Positions 54,263 to 63,860 of a stretch of 64,000 nucleotides of DNA are shown in pieces. The notes under the pieces are model-generated. The model did not search any database. It was given only the letters and a program-made list of their open reading frames with translations, and was not told the origin of the DNA. The DNA is taken from positions 5,989,501 through 6,053,500 of the forward strand of contig CM057465.1 in assembly GCA_030035585.1 (NCBI GenBank), given 5' to 3'. Made by a program: the position numbers and the translations under genes. Each line of letters starts with the position of its first letter. Positions within the stretch are counted from its first letter, which is position 1. This DNA is from Dugong dugon. Taxonomy: Eukaryota; Chordata; Mammalia; Sirenia; Dugongidae.

Positions 54263-54888
54263 TGGTTCAGTCAGGTGTCTGTTCAGAGAGCAATTCCCCC
54301 TGAATTGGAGAGATAGCCTGATGGTCCAGCAAGAAATGCCCCAGGTGCACCAGGCCAGGTAGAAGGGACAGGACCAATCTACCAGGTGGGGGAAAAATAG
54401 AATAACAGCTGTGGAGGGGTGTATTGTAATTTGGGCTGCATCCAGCTGAGCCTGGAATTATGGTAACAACAGCCACAGTGGCCACCACACCTGGCCCAGA
54501 GAGCCCTCCTCTGTGGGCCTCCGGCAAGCATTCCCCACGGGTTACCTTGCTTAGTCCCACAGCAACTGTGATAACGTGGGTATTATTTGTTCCCATTTGG
54601 TGGGAGAGGCTACCAAGGCGGATGGCTGTCCAGTCTCTCCCCAGGTGCAAGTATGGCATGGTGGAACCAACGCTGCGCTTGGAATCAGGAGCAAGCGGAG
54701 ACACAACCATGCCCCTTTCTGGGCAGGGCCCCTGCTTGTGGAGTGAGATGCTGAATGAGGCGGTGGACAGCTGGTGTGCAGTAAGATGCTGGACATCTCT
54801 CACTCTGGGATCTGGTCTGGCTCGAGGACCACACAAGTCATTAGTGCAGGTGAGGGACCCCAGCTCCCTGACTGGGGGAAGCACCAGC
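54263..54888. other. Unassigned intergenic sequence
   Basis: About 620 bp with no repeat I can name. Open frames on both strands here are short and without a recognised domain. Confidence 0.45.
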
Positions 54889-55442
54889 AAGTGTGTGTTT
54901 GTGTGTGTGTGCGTGCATGTGTGTGCGTGTGTATATATATATATTTGTGTCTGTGTGTGTTTGTACATGTATATATATATTTGTGTCTGTGTGTGAGTTT
55001 GTAAGTGTATACGTGTATGCATGCATCTGTGTATGTATTTGTGTGTGTCTGTGTGTATGTGTTTGTACGTATGGATGTATATGCGTGTAGATGTACTTTT
55101 GTGTGTGTGTCTATTTGTGTCTGTGTATATATTTGTATGTGTATATGTCTATGTGTGTTTGTGTATGTATTTGTGTGTGTCTGTGTGTATGAATTTGTAT
55201 GTATGGCTGTACATGCATGTGTATGTATTTATTTGAGTCTGTGGGTGTGTGTCTGTGTATCTGTGTCTGTGTATATATTTGTATATGTGTATGTGTGCAT
55301 ATGTGTATGTATTTGTGTATATATGCGTGTGTATGTATTTGTGTGAGTGTATGTGGGTGTGTGTCTGCATACTTGTATGTGTGTGTGTAAGTCTGTGTCT
55401 GTGTGTCTCTGTGTATGTATGTGAGTGCATGTGAGTGTGTTA
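54889..55442. repeat. Long (TG)n/(TA)n mixed microsatellite
   Basis: About 550 bp of GTGTGT, GTATGT and ATATAT runs with interspersed TTTGTGTCTGTG modules. Almost entirely alternating purine and pyrimidine. Frames translating as Cys/Val or Thr/His repeats are artefacts of the tract. Confidence 0.97.
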
Positions 55443-55779
55443 GCAGAGACCCCCCCAGGGGCTGAGTCCGAGGCTGAGACGGGCTGCTGCATCTCTCCAG
55501 CTGTACAACTGTCTTGAGAATGTGGCAGCCAGAGTTAAGCTGGGGAGCTAAGCCGGCTTTGATGCTGACCCTCTGGCCGTCCAGGGCCCTGGGGTCAGGA
55601 CCCCCCGCTCTGGCCCTGGACGACACACTGAGAGTGAGCGTACCCCGCCAGTCTTGATGCCCTTCGAAGGCCGCAGGGTGGGAGCCAGGCTGCCTTGGGA
55701 CGAGAGAGCTTGCCTCTGGGCCTTTCTGTCAAACTCCTGACTCTGCAGGAGGACAAAGGGCCTTCTCTTTGCTTACACA
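55443..55779. other. Unassigned GC-rich sequence
   Basis: About 340 bp after the microsatellite; nothing recognisable. Confidence 0.45.
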
Positions 55780-56717
55780 CAGCAGACATTTACTGGGCAA
55801 ATGCCCTGTGCTGGCGCTGTCCCGGGCACAGGGGATGCGACACTGAGCAGAGTGGTAGAAACCCCTGCCCTCGTGAGGCAGACAGCACGCACGTGCATCA
55901 AGTGGCCCCCAGGGGCTGCTAGATGGCTGTGAGTTCATACTCACAGAGGAGAGGGGAGGGGAGAAGGGGGCCCACTGAGGGGAGGAGGCCGTGATTTTAG
56001 TTTCCTGGGGAAGAGACACTTTAGCAAAGACTGGAAGGAGCTGAGTTGGGGCCAGGCAGATATCCAGGGAATGAGTGTCCCAGCAAAGGGAACGGCACGT
56101 GCAAAGGCCCTGAGGCAGGAAGAAGCCTAGCTCGCTTAAGGAGCATCAGGGAGGCCACACAGCTGGGACAAGCTATAGGGGAGGAAACCAGAGAAAGGGC
56201 AGCCCTGCAGGCCCCCCAGTGCTGGGCCTTGCTCTGAAGGAGAAGGGGAGTCTTTGGAGAGCTTCTGGCAGGATGGTGACACGATCTGACTCAGGCTTTA
56301 AGAAGGATGTCGGGGGACCAGTGAGGAGGCATCGTCATACCAGTCCTAACCCAGACGCTTAAAGGTGGCTGACAGGGCTTACACTCGGAGACAGTGAGAA
56401 GGACCCGATGCCGGCCATAGCTGGGAGGCCACAGGCTTTGCTGACAGATTAGATGTGGGGTTTGAGGGAAAGAGGGGCGTCAAGGATGACTCTGAGGCTT
56501 TTGTCTGAGGAACTAGGAGGAGGGAGTCACCATCCTCTAAGTTTGGGAAGACTGTGGGGGAGGGGCATGGGCAGGGGAGTCAGGACCCTTATAGACAACT
56601 CCCAGGGTGAGACGCCCACCGGCCACCCAGGCACAACACGGGGAAGGCAGGTGAATAGGGGCCGGGAGCTCAGAGAGAGAGGTGCCGGCTAGGGATATTT
56701 GAGAATTGTCAGCGCTT
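55780..56717 (-). repeat. L2 LINE, long antisense copy
   Basis: About 940 bp of reversed LINE-2: GACATTTACTGGGCAAATGC, AACCCCTGCCCTCGTGAGGC, AACGGCACGTGCAAAGGCCC, AGGATGGTGACACGATCTGA, GGGGCGTCAAGGATGACTCT and GGAGGGAGTCACCATCC. It represents the final part of the L2 reverse-transcriptase region and 3' UTR, long decayed. The younger SINE and RTE are inserted at its right end. Confidence 0.82.
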
Positions 56718-56729
56718 AAAGCTTTGAAG

Positions 56730-56891
56730 GAACCCTGGTGGTGTAGTGCTAAGAGCTTGGCTGCTAATCAAAAAAAAGGTTGGCAGTTCGAATCCACCAC
56801 CTGCTCCTTGGAAACCCTATGGGGCATGTCTACTCTGTCCTGTAGGGTCGCTATGAGTTGGAATCGACTTGATGGCAACATTTTGTTTTTT
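56730..56891 (+). mobile_element. AfroSINE flanked by AAAGCTTTGAA repeats
   Basis: AACCCTGGTGGTGTAGTGCT, GGTTGGCAGTTCGAATCCAC, GCTCCTTGGAAACCCTATGG, GTCCTGTAGGGTCGCTATGA and GTTGGAATCGACTTGATGGC, with a TTTTGTTTTTT tail. AAAGCTTTGAA precedes it (56718-56728) and follows it (56892-56902). Confidence 0.96.
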
Positions 56892-56902
56892 AAAGCTTTG
56901 AA

Positions 56903-57317
56903 AGCTGGACAGTGAAGAAGGAAGACCAAAGGATTGATGCCTTTGAATTATGGTGTTGGCAAAGAACATTGAATATACCAAGAACTGCCAGAAGATCCAA
57001 CAGATCTGTCTTGGAAGAAGTACAGCCAGAATGCTCCTTGGAAGCGAGGACAGTGAGACCTCATCTCACGTACTTTGGACATGTTGTCAGGAAGGACCAG
57101 TCCCCGGAGAAAGACATCATGCTTGGTAAAGTAGAGGGTCAGCAAAAAACGGGAAGACCCTCAACAAGATGGATTGACACAGTGGCTGCAACAATGGGCT
57201 CAAACATAACGATTGTGAGGACGGCGCAGGACCGGGCAGTGTTTTGTTCTGTTGTACTTGGGGTTGCTCTGAGTCCGAACTGACTTGATGTCACCTGACA
57301 ACAACAACAAAAACAAC
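56903..57317 (+). mobile_element. RTE/BovB-like LINE 3' end with open reverse-transcriptase tail
   Basis: About 415 bp in sense, ending ACTTGATGTCACCTGACAAC followed by an (AAC)n tail. A frame from 56912 to the stop at 57283 stays open for 123 codons (from MKKEDQRIDAFELWCWQRT to VLGVALSPN). It matches the C-terminal part of RTE/BovB polyproteins, beyond the reverse-transcriptase domain: the RIDAFELWCW and GRPSTRWIDT blocks are visible. The 5' part with endonuclease and polymerase is missing, so it cannot transpose by itself. It is flanked by AAAGCTTTGAA at 56892 and 57318. Confidence 0.93.
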
Positions 57318-58051
57318 AAAGCTTTGAAGTAGGGTCAGTTTCCAAGGAGAGGCTGTAGACGCAGAAGACAGAACGTCCCAGGTTTAGGAAGACGTATAAG
57401 CTGGCAGAGACAGACACAGCAGGGGCACGGGAAGGGGCGCAGGGGCTGGACCCCGGGGAAGAAAGGCCCCAAGAGTTGGGTCAGGGGAGGCCTGAGGCCC
57501 GACGTCTGCCAGAAGGGCGAAGACCTTCAGTGTCTGGGAGTGAGCGGTGAAGAGTGGAGGTGGGGTGGGGGTGGGTGTGAAAACCTCACTGACAGAGATT
57601 TGCTTTCAAAGGGAGCAGAGATGGTAGCTGGGGGGAAGGACCCAAGGGGGACTTTTTAAGATGGGAGAAATTGTAGGTGTTGTATGTTCCAGGGGGAGGT
57701 GGAAGGCAGGGGCCCCGACAGTGGGGGAGGGAGGTCCCGGAGCTGAGGGTGGGATCCAGAGCCCACACAGGCTCCAGAGGGGTGCACCACACTGGTGCTT
57801 GGTGAGGAGCGCACCACACTGGTGCTTGGTGAGGGGCGCACCACAATGGTGCTTGGTGAGGGGTGGCGCTGGGGCAGGTGTCTTCTGGTGGCTCCTGTTT
57901 TCAGTGAAATGGGACTGCAGACCATGAGCTGAGAGGGTGGGGTGAGGGTGGGCAGTGAGTGCGAGGGGCGGCCCTGCTGAGCCACTGGGATGGTGGGGAG
58001 CATGCTCTCCAGGAACCCTATAGCCTTGAAGCAAGAGGTCCCCCTGACCCA
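57318..58051. other. Unassigned intergenic sequence with a short tandem repeat
   Basis: GC-rich DNA between the RTE and the family-A copy. It contains the three-unit repeat at 57785-57865; no gene. Confidence 0.5.
57785..57865. repeat. 27-bp tandem repeat, three copies
   Basis: CACCACACTGGTGCTTGGTG starts at 57785 and 57812, and at 57839 with one change (ACAATGG); exact 27-bp period. Confidence 0.93.
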
Positions 58052-58240
58052 GCGACCACCACTGAATATTCTAACCAAAGCTTCCACAGAAGAACCCTGA
58101 AAAGGGGGAAAATGCAGAATAAAATGTCAAATTCTCATGGAATCCAGACTTTCTGGAGCCATGGAGGCTGGATGAACCCCTAAAACTATTGCCCTGAGGA
58201 TAATCTTTAAATCTTAAACCAAAAATATCCTGTCTTCTTT
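58052..58240 (+). mobile_element. Family-A retroposon, left part of a split copy
   Basis: GACCACCACTGAATATTCTA, AAAGGGGGAAAATGCAGAAT, GAATCCAGACTTTCTGGAGC, GGATGAACCCCTAAAACTAT and AAATCTTAAACCAAAAATAT are the reverse complement of the antisense copy at 32745-33060. It stops at GTCTTCTT, where younger insertions begin. Confidence 0.85.
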
Positions 58241-58369
58241 TTTTTTTATTGAACTTTAGATGAAGGTTTACAGAACAAATAGTTTCTCATTAAACAGTCA
58301 GTACACATATTGTTTTATGACATTGATTAACAACCCCACGACATGTCAACACTCTCCCTTCTCAACCTG
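58241..58369 (-). mobile_element. Elephant-type L1 3' terminal fragment, antisense
   Basis: A T run then ATTGAACTTTAGATGAAGGT, TTACAGAACAAATAGTTTCT, CATTAAACAGTCAGTACACA, TTGTTTTATGACATTGATTA and CACGACATGTCAACACTCTC: the reversed end of the abundant young proboscidean/afrotherian L1, as I recall it. About 125 bp; severely 5'-truncated. Confidence 0.82.
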
Positions 58370-58588
58370 TTTTTTTGGTGAAAATATACACAGCCAAAGT
58401 TACACCACTTCAAAAGTTTCTACATGTACAATTCAGTGACATCGATTACGTTCTTCCAGTTGTGCTGCTGTTCTCACTGTCCTTTTCCAAATTCCTCCAT
58501 CACCATTGTCTTCAACTCCTGCCCTCTAGGCTTCCCATCAAACCTTTTGAGTTGCTGTTGTCAATTTGATCTCACATAGATAATTCTC
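58370..58588 (-). mobile_element. Family-A 3' fragment inside another family-A copy
   Basis: A T run, then GGTGAAAATATACACAGCCA, CAATTCAGTGACATCGATTA and TTGAGTTGCTGTTGTCAATT, ending near ACATAGATAATTCTC. It matches 32565-32790 in the same antisense direction and is opposite to the surrounding copy. Confidence 0.82.
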
Positions 58589-58611
58589 TTTTTTTTGTAC
58601 CTTAGATGAAG
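58589..58611 (-). mobile_element. L1 3' terminal stub
   Basis: A T8 run and GTACCTTAGATGAAG repeat the first bases of the L1 fragment at 58241. It is followed by GCGGTCTTCTT, a copy of the target GTCTTCTT present before the insertion block. Confidence 0.6.
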
Positions 58612-58927
58612 TGCGGTCTTCTTAAAACTAAACAACAGCTTAGCTTCACTAGTAAAGAATGTCTGCCTTGAGCATTGTGCTCTTTTAAGAACTATCTATA
58701 TGGGTTCAAATAGACAACGGTAACTCAAAAGATTAGCTAGGAAGCTTAGGGGGCACTTAGTTTCTGTTAATGGAAGAGGAAGAACTCAGAGGATGAGGGT
58801 GAGAATGGCCGCACAACTTGAAGAATGTAACCCACGTCACTGAACTGTACACGTAGAAATGGCTGACTAGGTGTACGTTCCGCTGGGTATAGTCTCAACA
58901 ACAATGAAATAAATTATTTAAAAAAAG
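58612..58927 (+). mobile_element. Family-A retroposon, right part of a split copy
   Basis: GGTCTTCTTAAAACTAAACA, GCATTGTGCTCTTTTAAGAA, CTATCTATATGGGTTCAAAT, AGGAAGAACTCAGAGGATGA, GAATGTAACCCACGTCACTG and GGGTATAGTCTCAACAACAA, then an ATAAATTATTTAAAAAAA tail. It continues the left part at 58052-58240. Confidence 0.85.
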
Positions 58928-59139
58928 AAGTGTGCCGATCCGGGGCTGGGGTCGGGCTGGACCAGCTCCACTTGAGAGTGGCAGGGACTGAGGGTGTGAT
59001 GAGAGTGGGGTACAGTCATCTAAGTGGGTCTGGAGGCAGGGGGTGAGGCCGGGAGAGTCAGGGCGGCAGTCCCGGGTTGGGGGATCATGGGGTGGAGCGG
59101 AGAGGCGCGAGCGGCTTGGAGCAGAAGGGGTGCAGTGGT

Positions 59140-59265
59140 CGGAGTGCCGGCTGCAGGCTTTGCTCATGGAAGAGAACAGCTGAGCCAAGGTCTCCACAGC
59201 GCCTCTCTGCCTCAGCTTCCTTATCTGTAAAATGGCCTGGTGTTGCTGTGAGGACCAGGGTGATG
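59140..59265 (+). repeat. MIR fragment
   Basis: CTGCCTCAGCTTCCTTATCT, GTAAAATGGCCTGGTGTTGC and TGTGAGGACCAGGG: a sense MIR. Confidence 0.75.
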
Positions 59266-59780
59266 AGTAGGTGGAGGTCTCAGGAGGACGCCTGGCAAAC
59301 AGGAGGGCATCACTGCTGGAGGAGAGACGGGGTCTAAGAGACGGGCTGCTGGGACCCCCTCTCTGGGCCTTACTGGGGGAGAACAGGAGAGGCCCAGGTG
59401 GGGCCTGGGGTAGGCTGGGCTGTTCACGGTGTCCTGGGGACCTGTCCACTTGGCGGGCACCCCGGAGGGCAGTGTTGGGCCTCTTGGCCACTCAGTGTCT
59501 CCCCAGACTTTCCAGACCCTCTTCGTGCAGGCCGGCTGGCCTGGGCCAGGTTTCCCTCTCGGGTTCACTCGTTCCTGCCTCCCTTGCCTTTGAGGCAACT
59601 CTGCTCTCTGCTCTCTGCTCTCTGCTCATGGCCCAACACAGGCTCCCACCCTGACGGCGGTGAAACCCAGGCTCAGCAAGGGTCAGGGACTCGGCCAACG
59701 GAGGGTCGAGCATTTGGCCAGGACATGCAGGTGGGTGACGAGAGGCAGGAGTGACCAGTCCATCTGCTGCAGAGCCTCAG

Positions 59781-59870
59781 GAAGTCACCTAGCCTCTCTG
59801 AGCCCCCACCTTCCTGCTGTGTGGCCTTGGGGAAGTCACCTAGCCTCTCTGGACCTCCACCTTCTGTTCT
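59781..59870. repeat. 51-bp duplication
   Basis: GAAGTCACCTAGCCTCTCTG occurs at 59781 and 59832; the unit itself is MIR-like. Confidence 0.85.
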
Positions 59871-60639
59871 GGAAGAAGGAAGCCGACTCTCTTGCCCTAG
59901 TTGCTGGGGGACTGAGGACCACGGCCTCGTAGGGTAGCACTCATGCACTCGTTTGCTTGTGAAATGCTGGGTGTGAAGTCGGGTCCAGAAGCACCTGGCC
60001 CCCTACAAAAGCGGGGTGCTGTCAATGCTGGTTCTCACGCTCCTTCTCAGAGGGGCCGCTGATGGCCGTGTGGCCTTGATCAGGGTGTGTGTCCTGCCTC
60101 TCCTCAGCTGGAAGGTGAAGAGACCACAGGCCCCCAGGGCACGTGGGGAGCTTGCAGGAAAGGTGGGGCGCCCAGAAGGGCCTCCCCTCTCCTCTGCACA
60201 TTGTGGCAGAGACAGCTCTCGACGAGCCTGAGGGCTGCACCGTTTCTTCTGCGTGTCACCACTGGTGGGCCGGCCGGGACCCTGGTCCCCCTGTCCCCAA
60301 GTCCTTCCAGGACCATGCCACTGCACGAGCCCTCGCAGCTCTCCCAGGGGTGACCCCAGGGGGAGTAACAGAGCTTTGAGCTCAAGGAGGAGGCTCAGAT
60401 GGTGCGGGAGGGCGGGCGCCTCATCGGGGTGGCCTGGGTGGCAGGGACTGCAGCTGGTGGACAGGCCAGGAAAGGAGACAGAAGGGGGCTCCAGCGAAGG
60501 GGCGTCCCAGGGGAAAGGGGTGTCCCAGGAGGGAGGAGGCATCCTGGGGTGGGGTTGCCTTGAGAGACGCTCAGAGTTTCGACAAGTAGAAAGAAGGAGG
60601 GAGGAAAGGGAATTCCGTTCTCAAATTGGAAGATATTTC

Positions 60640-60725
60640 AGGTATTTCATCCTGCCTCATAGGTGAGGACACCGAGGTTTGGAGAAGTCCAGTGACCTAC
60701 CCCTGCCGACAGAGCCACAGCCCCT
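60640..60725 (-). repeat. MIR fragment
   Basis: TTTCATCCTGCCTCATAGGT, GAGGACACCGAGGTTTGGAG and TGACCTACCCCTGCCGACAG are a diverged reverse MIR core. Confidence 0.55.
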
Positions 60726-60894
60726 GTCAGGAGGGGAGGCCTCCCCACTGTGTCCACGGCTCTGGCTCAGGGTACCCGGCTTTGGGGCAGGCCCTGCAGA
60801 AGGGACCACCCTCTCCAAGTGCAAGTGGGGGGCTGGGGGGGAAGCCGGTGACCGGCCTGCTGCTCAGTGGGCATGATCCCGTCATCTTCTCTGG

Positions 60895-61000
60895 GGCCCC
60901 CGAGGCAGGCACTGCTATTACGTCCCAGTTTACAGAGAAGGACACCCCGCAGGGAGAGTCAACGTGCCCAAGGCCACGTGGCTCGGAGGGTGCAGTGGGG
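60895..61000 (-). repeat. MIR fragment
   Basis: GGCACTGCTATTACGTCCCA, GTTTACAGAGAAGGACACCC and GCCCAAGGCCACGTGGCTCG are the reverse MIR core. Confidence 0.7.
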
Positions 61001-61654
61001 GCACGTGTCCCTGAGGCTGGGCACCCTCTTGGCCCCTCCTGCCCCACCCCGCTGTTCGCTTCGTGTCCCAAACCCCACCTGATGGCGGCAGGCACTGGGA
61101 CCACTGCCACCGACTTGGGAGGGGAGGTGCCACAGCATGCGACGGGGTGGGGGGTGAGGAGGAGCCACATTGGGGTACCCCTCCTCACACCCAGACGGGT
61201 GCTTTGTGCATGACCACATAGGCAAACTGGATTTGGGGGAGAAATGGCTTGCCTTCCCCAGGGGTTCTACCTGAGAACCAAGTCCTCACGCCTTTTAAGG
61301 CCAAACCGTGGGTTCGTGCCCTGTGGCCAGGCCCTCAGGACGTTGAGGCTCTAGTGGCTTGTGCATCCCAGCACCCGCAGGCCACTGATGGAGCTGGCCG
61401 TGCCTCGAGGCACCTGCCCTGCCCTGCCCGCTTGTCCCGTCCCTACCCACCCCATGGCCACAGCAGGGCCACTGCGCCCACGGTGGTGGGAACAGGTACG
61501 GTGTGGTCCCTGAGAGCAAGGAGGGCCAAGAGGGCCCCAGGAAGAAGGGGAGCCTTAGAGAGGATGAGGAGAAGGCAGGGTGGGGAGTGAGAGGCCCGAG
61601 GGGAGAGGAGAGGGGCCGGAGGAGCAGAGCCAGGAGCCAAACATGGAGCTCAGC

Positions 61655-62000
61655 TGCGGGCGGATTTATTATTTACACGATATCAATTGCTGGGAACAGA
61701 GCGCAGCTGGGAGCCCTCTGCGTGCCAGCTGAACACCGCAAAGAAAACCCAATCCGCGTAGGACTCCGGGAACAAAGCCTCGGCGTAAACACCTCCTGAG
61801 GTATGGAATCTCTGGGTGACTCAAGGACCCCACATTCAGGCCGCGTTGTGAAACCGGAATGCCTGCTGAGGCTCCTTGGCCGTCTCCAGCGCCGACAGTG
61901 GAATGCTGACGGCCAAGCATGAGTCACAGCGCTCTGCCTAGCAAGATGCCCAAGTCACCCCAGTTACAGCATTATCAATCGCTGCCATCCCAACCCCAGA
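61655..62000. promoter_or_regulatory. Candidate enhancer with forkhead and TCF sites
   Basis: Non-repeat sequence with a change in composition. TATTTAC (61670-61676) and GTAAACA (61785-61791) are exact forkhead cores in both orientations; AACAAAG (61771-61777) is an exact TCF/LEF (CTTTGTT) or SOX-type site. GATATCAATTG, CATGAGTCAC (AP-1-like) and TTATCAATCG are also present. The density resembles a conserved developmental enhancer. Activity and target gene are inferred only. Confidence 0.4.
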
Positions 62001-62329
62001 AACTGGAGCCAGTGCCAGCTGGGCGGCTCACAGGGACTGGCCTGGAGGATGCTCTAGCTGGCGGCGGCCTCGGCGGGCGTGCCAGGCCGCAGCCCCGTGT
62101 GGTCAGTGTGTGTGAGGTGTCGGCCGTCGCACGGCTGTGGAGGTCTCTCCGGCAGCTCAAACCCACACCACGTGGTCCAGAGGGAGGGCGACGGCTGGGG
62201 AAAGGGCGGGCGGGGGAGAGAGAGGCTCAGTCCGCCTGGCGCTGCCGCCATGTGTGGAGCACGTGCTCTGGGTGGGCACATGTCCCCCAGCTGTAATTGC
62301 ATGACCCCCGACATGCACGTCCACCTCAG

Positions 62330-62571
62330 TAAAGTGGGCACCAAAACAAACAAAACATAAACCGTCGTTGTCAAGATCATTCCGACTCATGGCGACCTCA
62401 CGTATTACAGAGCAGAACTGCTCCACAGGGTTTTCTTGCCTGTATTCTTTATGGAAGCAGATCACCAGGCCTTTCTTCTGCAGCACCACTGGGTGAGTTC
62501 AAACCACCAACCTTTAGGTTAGTAGCTGATTGAAAAACGCTTGTGCCACCCAGGGACCTAAAGTGGGCACC
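62330..62571 (-). mobile_element. AfroSINE with a perfect 13-bp target-site duplication
   Basis: The SINE occupies about 62343-62558, antisense: AACCGTCGTTGTCAAGATCA, CTCCACAGGGTTTTCTTGCC, GAAGCAGATCACCAGGCCTT, GAGTTCAAACCACCAACCTT and GTGCCACCCAGGGACC. TAAAGTGGGCACC is found at 62330-62342 and again at 62559-62571. Confidence 0.96.
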
Positions 62572-62700
62572 ATTACCCCCGTTTCACAGATGATGACACC
62601 GAGTCTCAAATGGCCTTTCCTTGCCCAAGGTCACTCGGCTAGTAAGGGGCAGAGCTGGGTTTAAAGCCCAGGCTGTCGGACTCCACGTCCACCCTCTGCC
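62572..62700 (-). repeat. MIR
   Basis: ATTACCCCCGTTTCACAGAT, GATGACACCGAGTCTCAAAT, CCCAAGGTCACTCGGCTAGT and GGGCAGAGCTGGGTTTAAAG: a well preserved reverse MIR. Confidence 0.85.
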
Positions 62701-62744
62701 TCACCATCTCCCTGACAGGCTGTGAACAAGCTGACCAGAGGAAC

Positions 62745-62850
62745 CTGCCTTCGGTCGGTCCCAGCGGATTGGTTGTAGCGCTTTGCACATGCGCTTGCCG
62801 CCATCAGCAGAGATATGTACTGCGCAGCCCCGCACTCGCCTCCTGTGGAC
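62745..62850. promoter_or_regulatory. Promoter-like motif cluster
   Basis: GGATTGGTTG (a reversed CCAAT box), CACATGCGCTTG and ACTGCGCAGC (NRF1-like halves) and GCCGCCATC (YY1-like) lie within about 75 bp in CpG-containing unique DNA. This combination is typical of TATA-less promoters, but no transcript is identifiable next to it. Confidence 0.3.
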
Positions 62851-63779
62851 ACTCTGCGGGTGTGTGCCGGGCCTAGCAGAGTAGGGACACCTAGACAGCT
62901 GGCCCACCCATGAGCCAGCAGCTCTCCATGCTCTTAATCAGGAAGATATGTTTCTGGAGCAAAAACCACATCAGCATTTTTATTTTCAAGTTGAGACAAG
63001 GCTTTCTCCCCCCCCCGCCCCCCATTTTCCCTTCGCATGGGCGAGGCTAATCCTCCTGCCTGGACTGACATGTCTTTAAACTCAGCTCCACGTTTAGAGG
63101 AGCAGAGGCTCGAGGGGAGCGGCACGGGGGGCAGCTCTTCTTCCCCAGGACAGGCCCTACAGTTTGCAGACTCAGCCATACAACAACCCACAATTACCAA
63201 CACAAAATTCTAAAAAATGATCCCAAACCGAGGCTAACCTGTCTTTGCCACGTGTCCCGGCAAACACAGATGTAAGTGCTGCAGAATCCATGTCCCAGTG
63301 GCCTCCTTTGAAGAGCAGATCCCACCCCCGCCCCGGGATCTCCTGGGATGGAGGCCTGTCCACAGGTAGATGGATTCCCAGACTGGAGCGGGGATGGGGA
63401 GCAGCTCGACAAATGCTTGAACTTGGGAAGGACGATGAGCTAGAATAACAGACGAGGGGATGAGCAAAGGGGGATGTGGGAAGGACAGAAGAGAGAGGTC
63501 AGGAGGGAAACCACTCCACGTGTGAAGGCCCAGGTGTGAAACGCAGCTCCTGAGAAGCCACTTACAATCAAGGAAAAGGAAGATTAGGAAAAAGAGCCTC
63601 TTTCGAGAGTGGGTAGGATTTACCGTGGTTACAGAGTAAACCTTAGAATTTCTTTTCTCCCCCTTCTTGGCGTTTTTTTCAGAGTATATTCAGATTAAAA
63701 GTCTCTGTTCCTCAAATAGAATCTGACTCCTATCTAATAAGAGGTGAGTGTGTGTGTGGGAGGGAAGGATTCAGGGCAG
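62851..63779. other. Unassigned intergenic sequence
   Basis: Unique DNA with an AT-rich pocket near 62935-63000, a C run at about 63009-63021 and an AT-rich segment near 63590-63720. No gene or named repeat. Confidence 0.45.
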
Positions 63780-63860
63780 TAAATTTGTTGGGCAAATGTT
63801 CGGGAAGGCTTCCGAGAAGTAACATTTAAGCAGAGACCCAGGGCTGCGTCAGAACCAGCA
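63780..63860 (-). repeat. L2 LINE fragment
   Basis: GGGAAGGCTTCCGAGAAGTA, ACATTTAAGCAGAGACCCAG and GCAGGTGAGGAAGAGG follow the reverse LINE-2 3' region. Confidence 0.6.

Larger units (their letters stand above)
58928..61640. other. GC-rich intergenic sequence
   Basis: Unique DNA with MIRs at about 59140-59265, 60640-60725 and 60895-61000, a CTCTCTG run at 59597-59628 and a 51-bp duplication at 59781-59870. No supported gene. Confidence 0.55.

Noticed and set aside
54841-55626. Cys/Val- and His/Thr-rich frames on both strands
   Set aside because: Translations of the TG/TA microsatellite.
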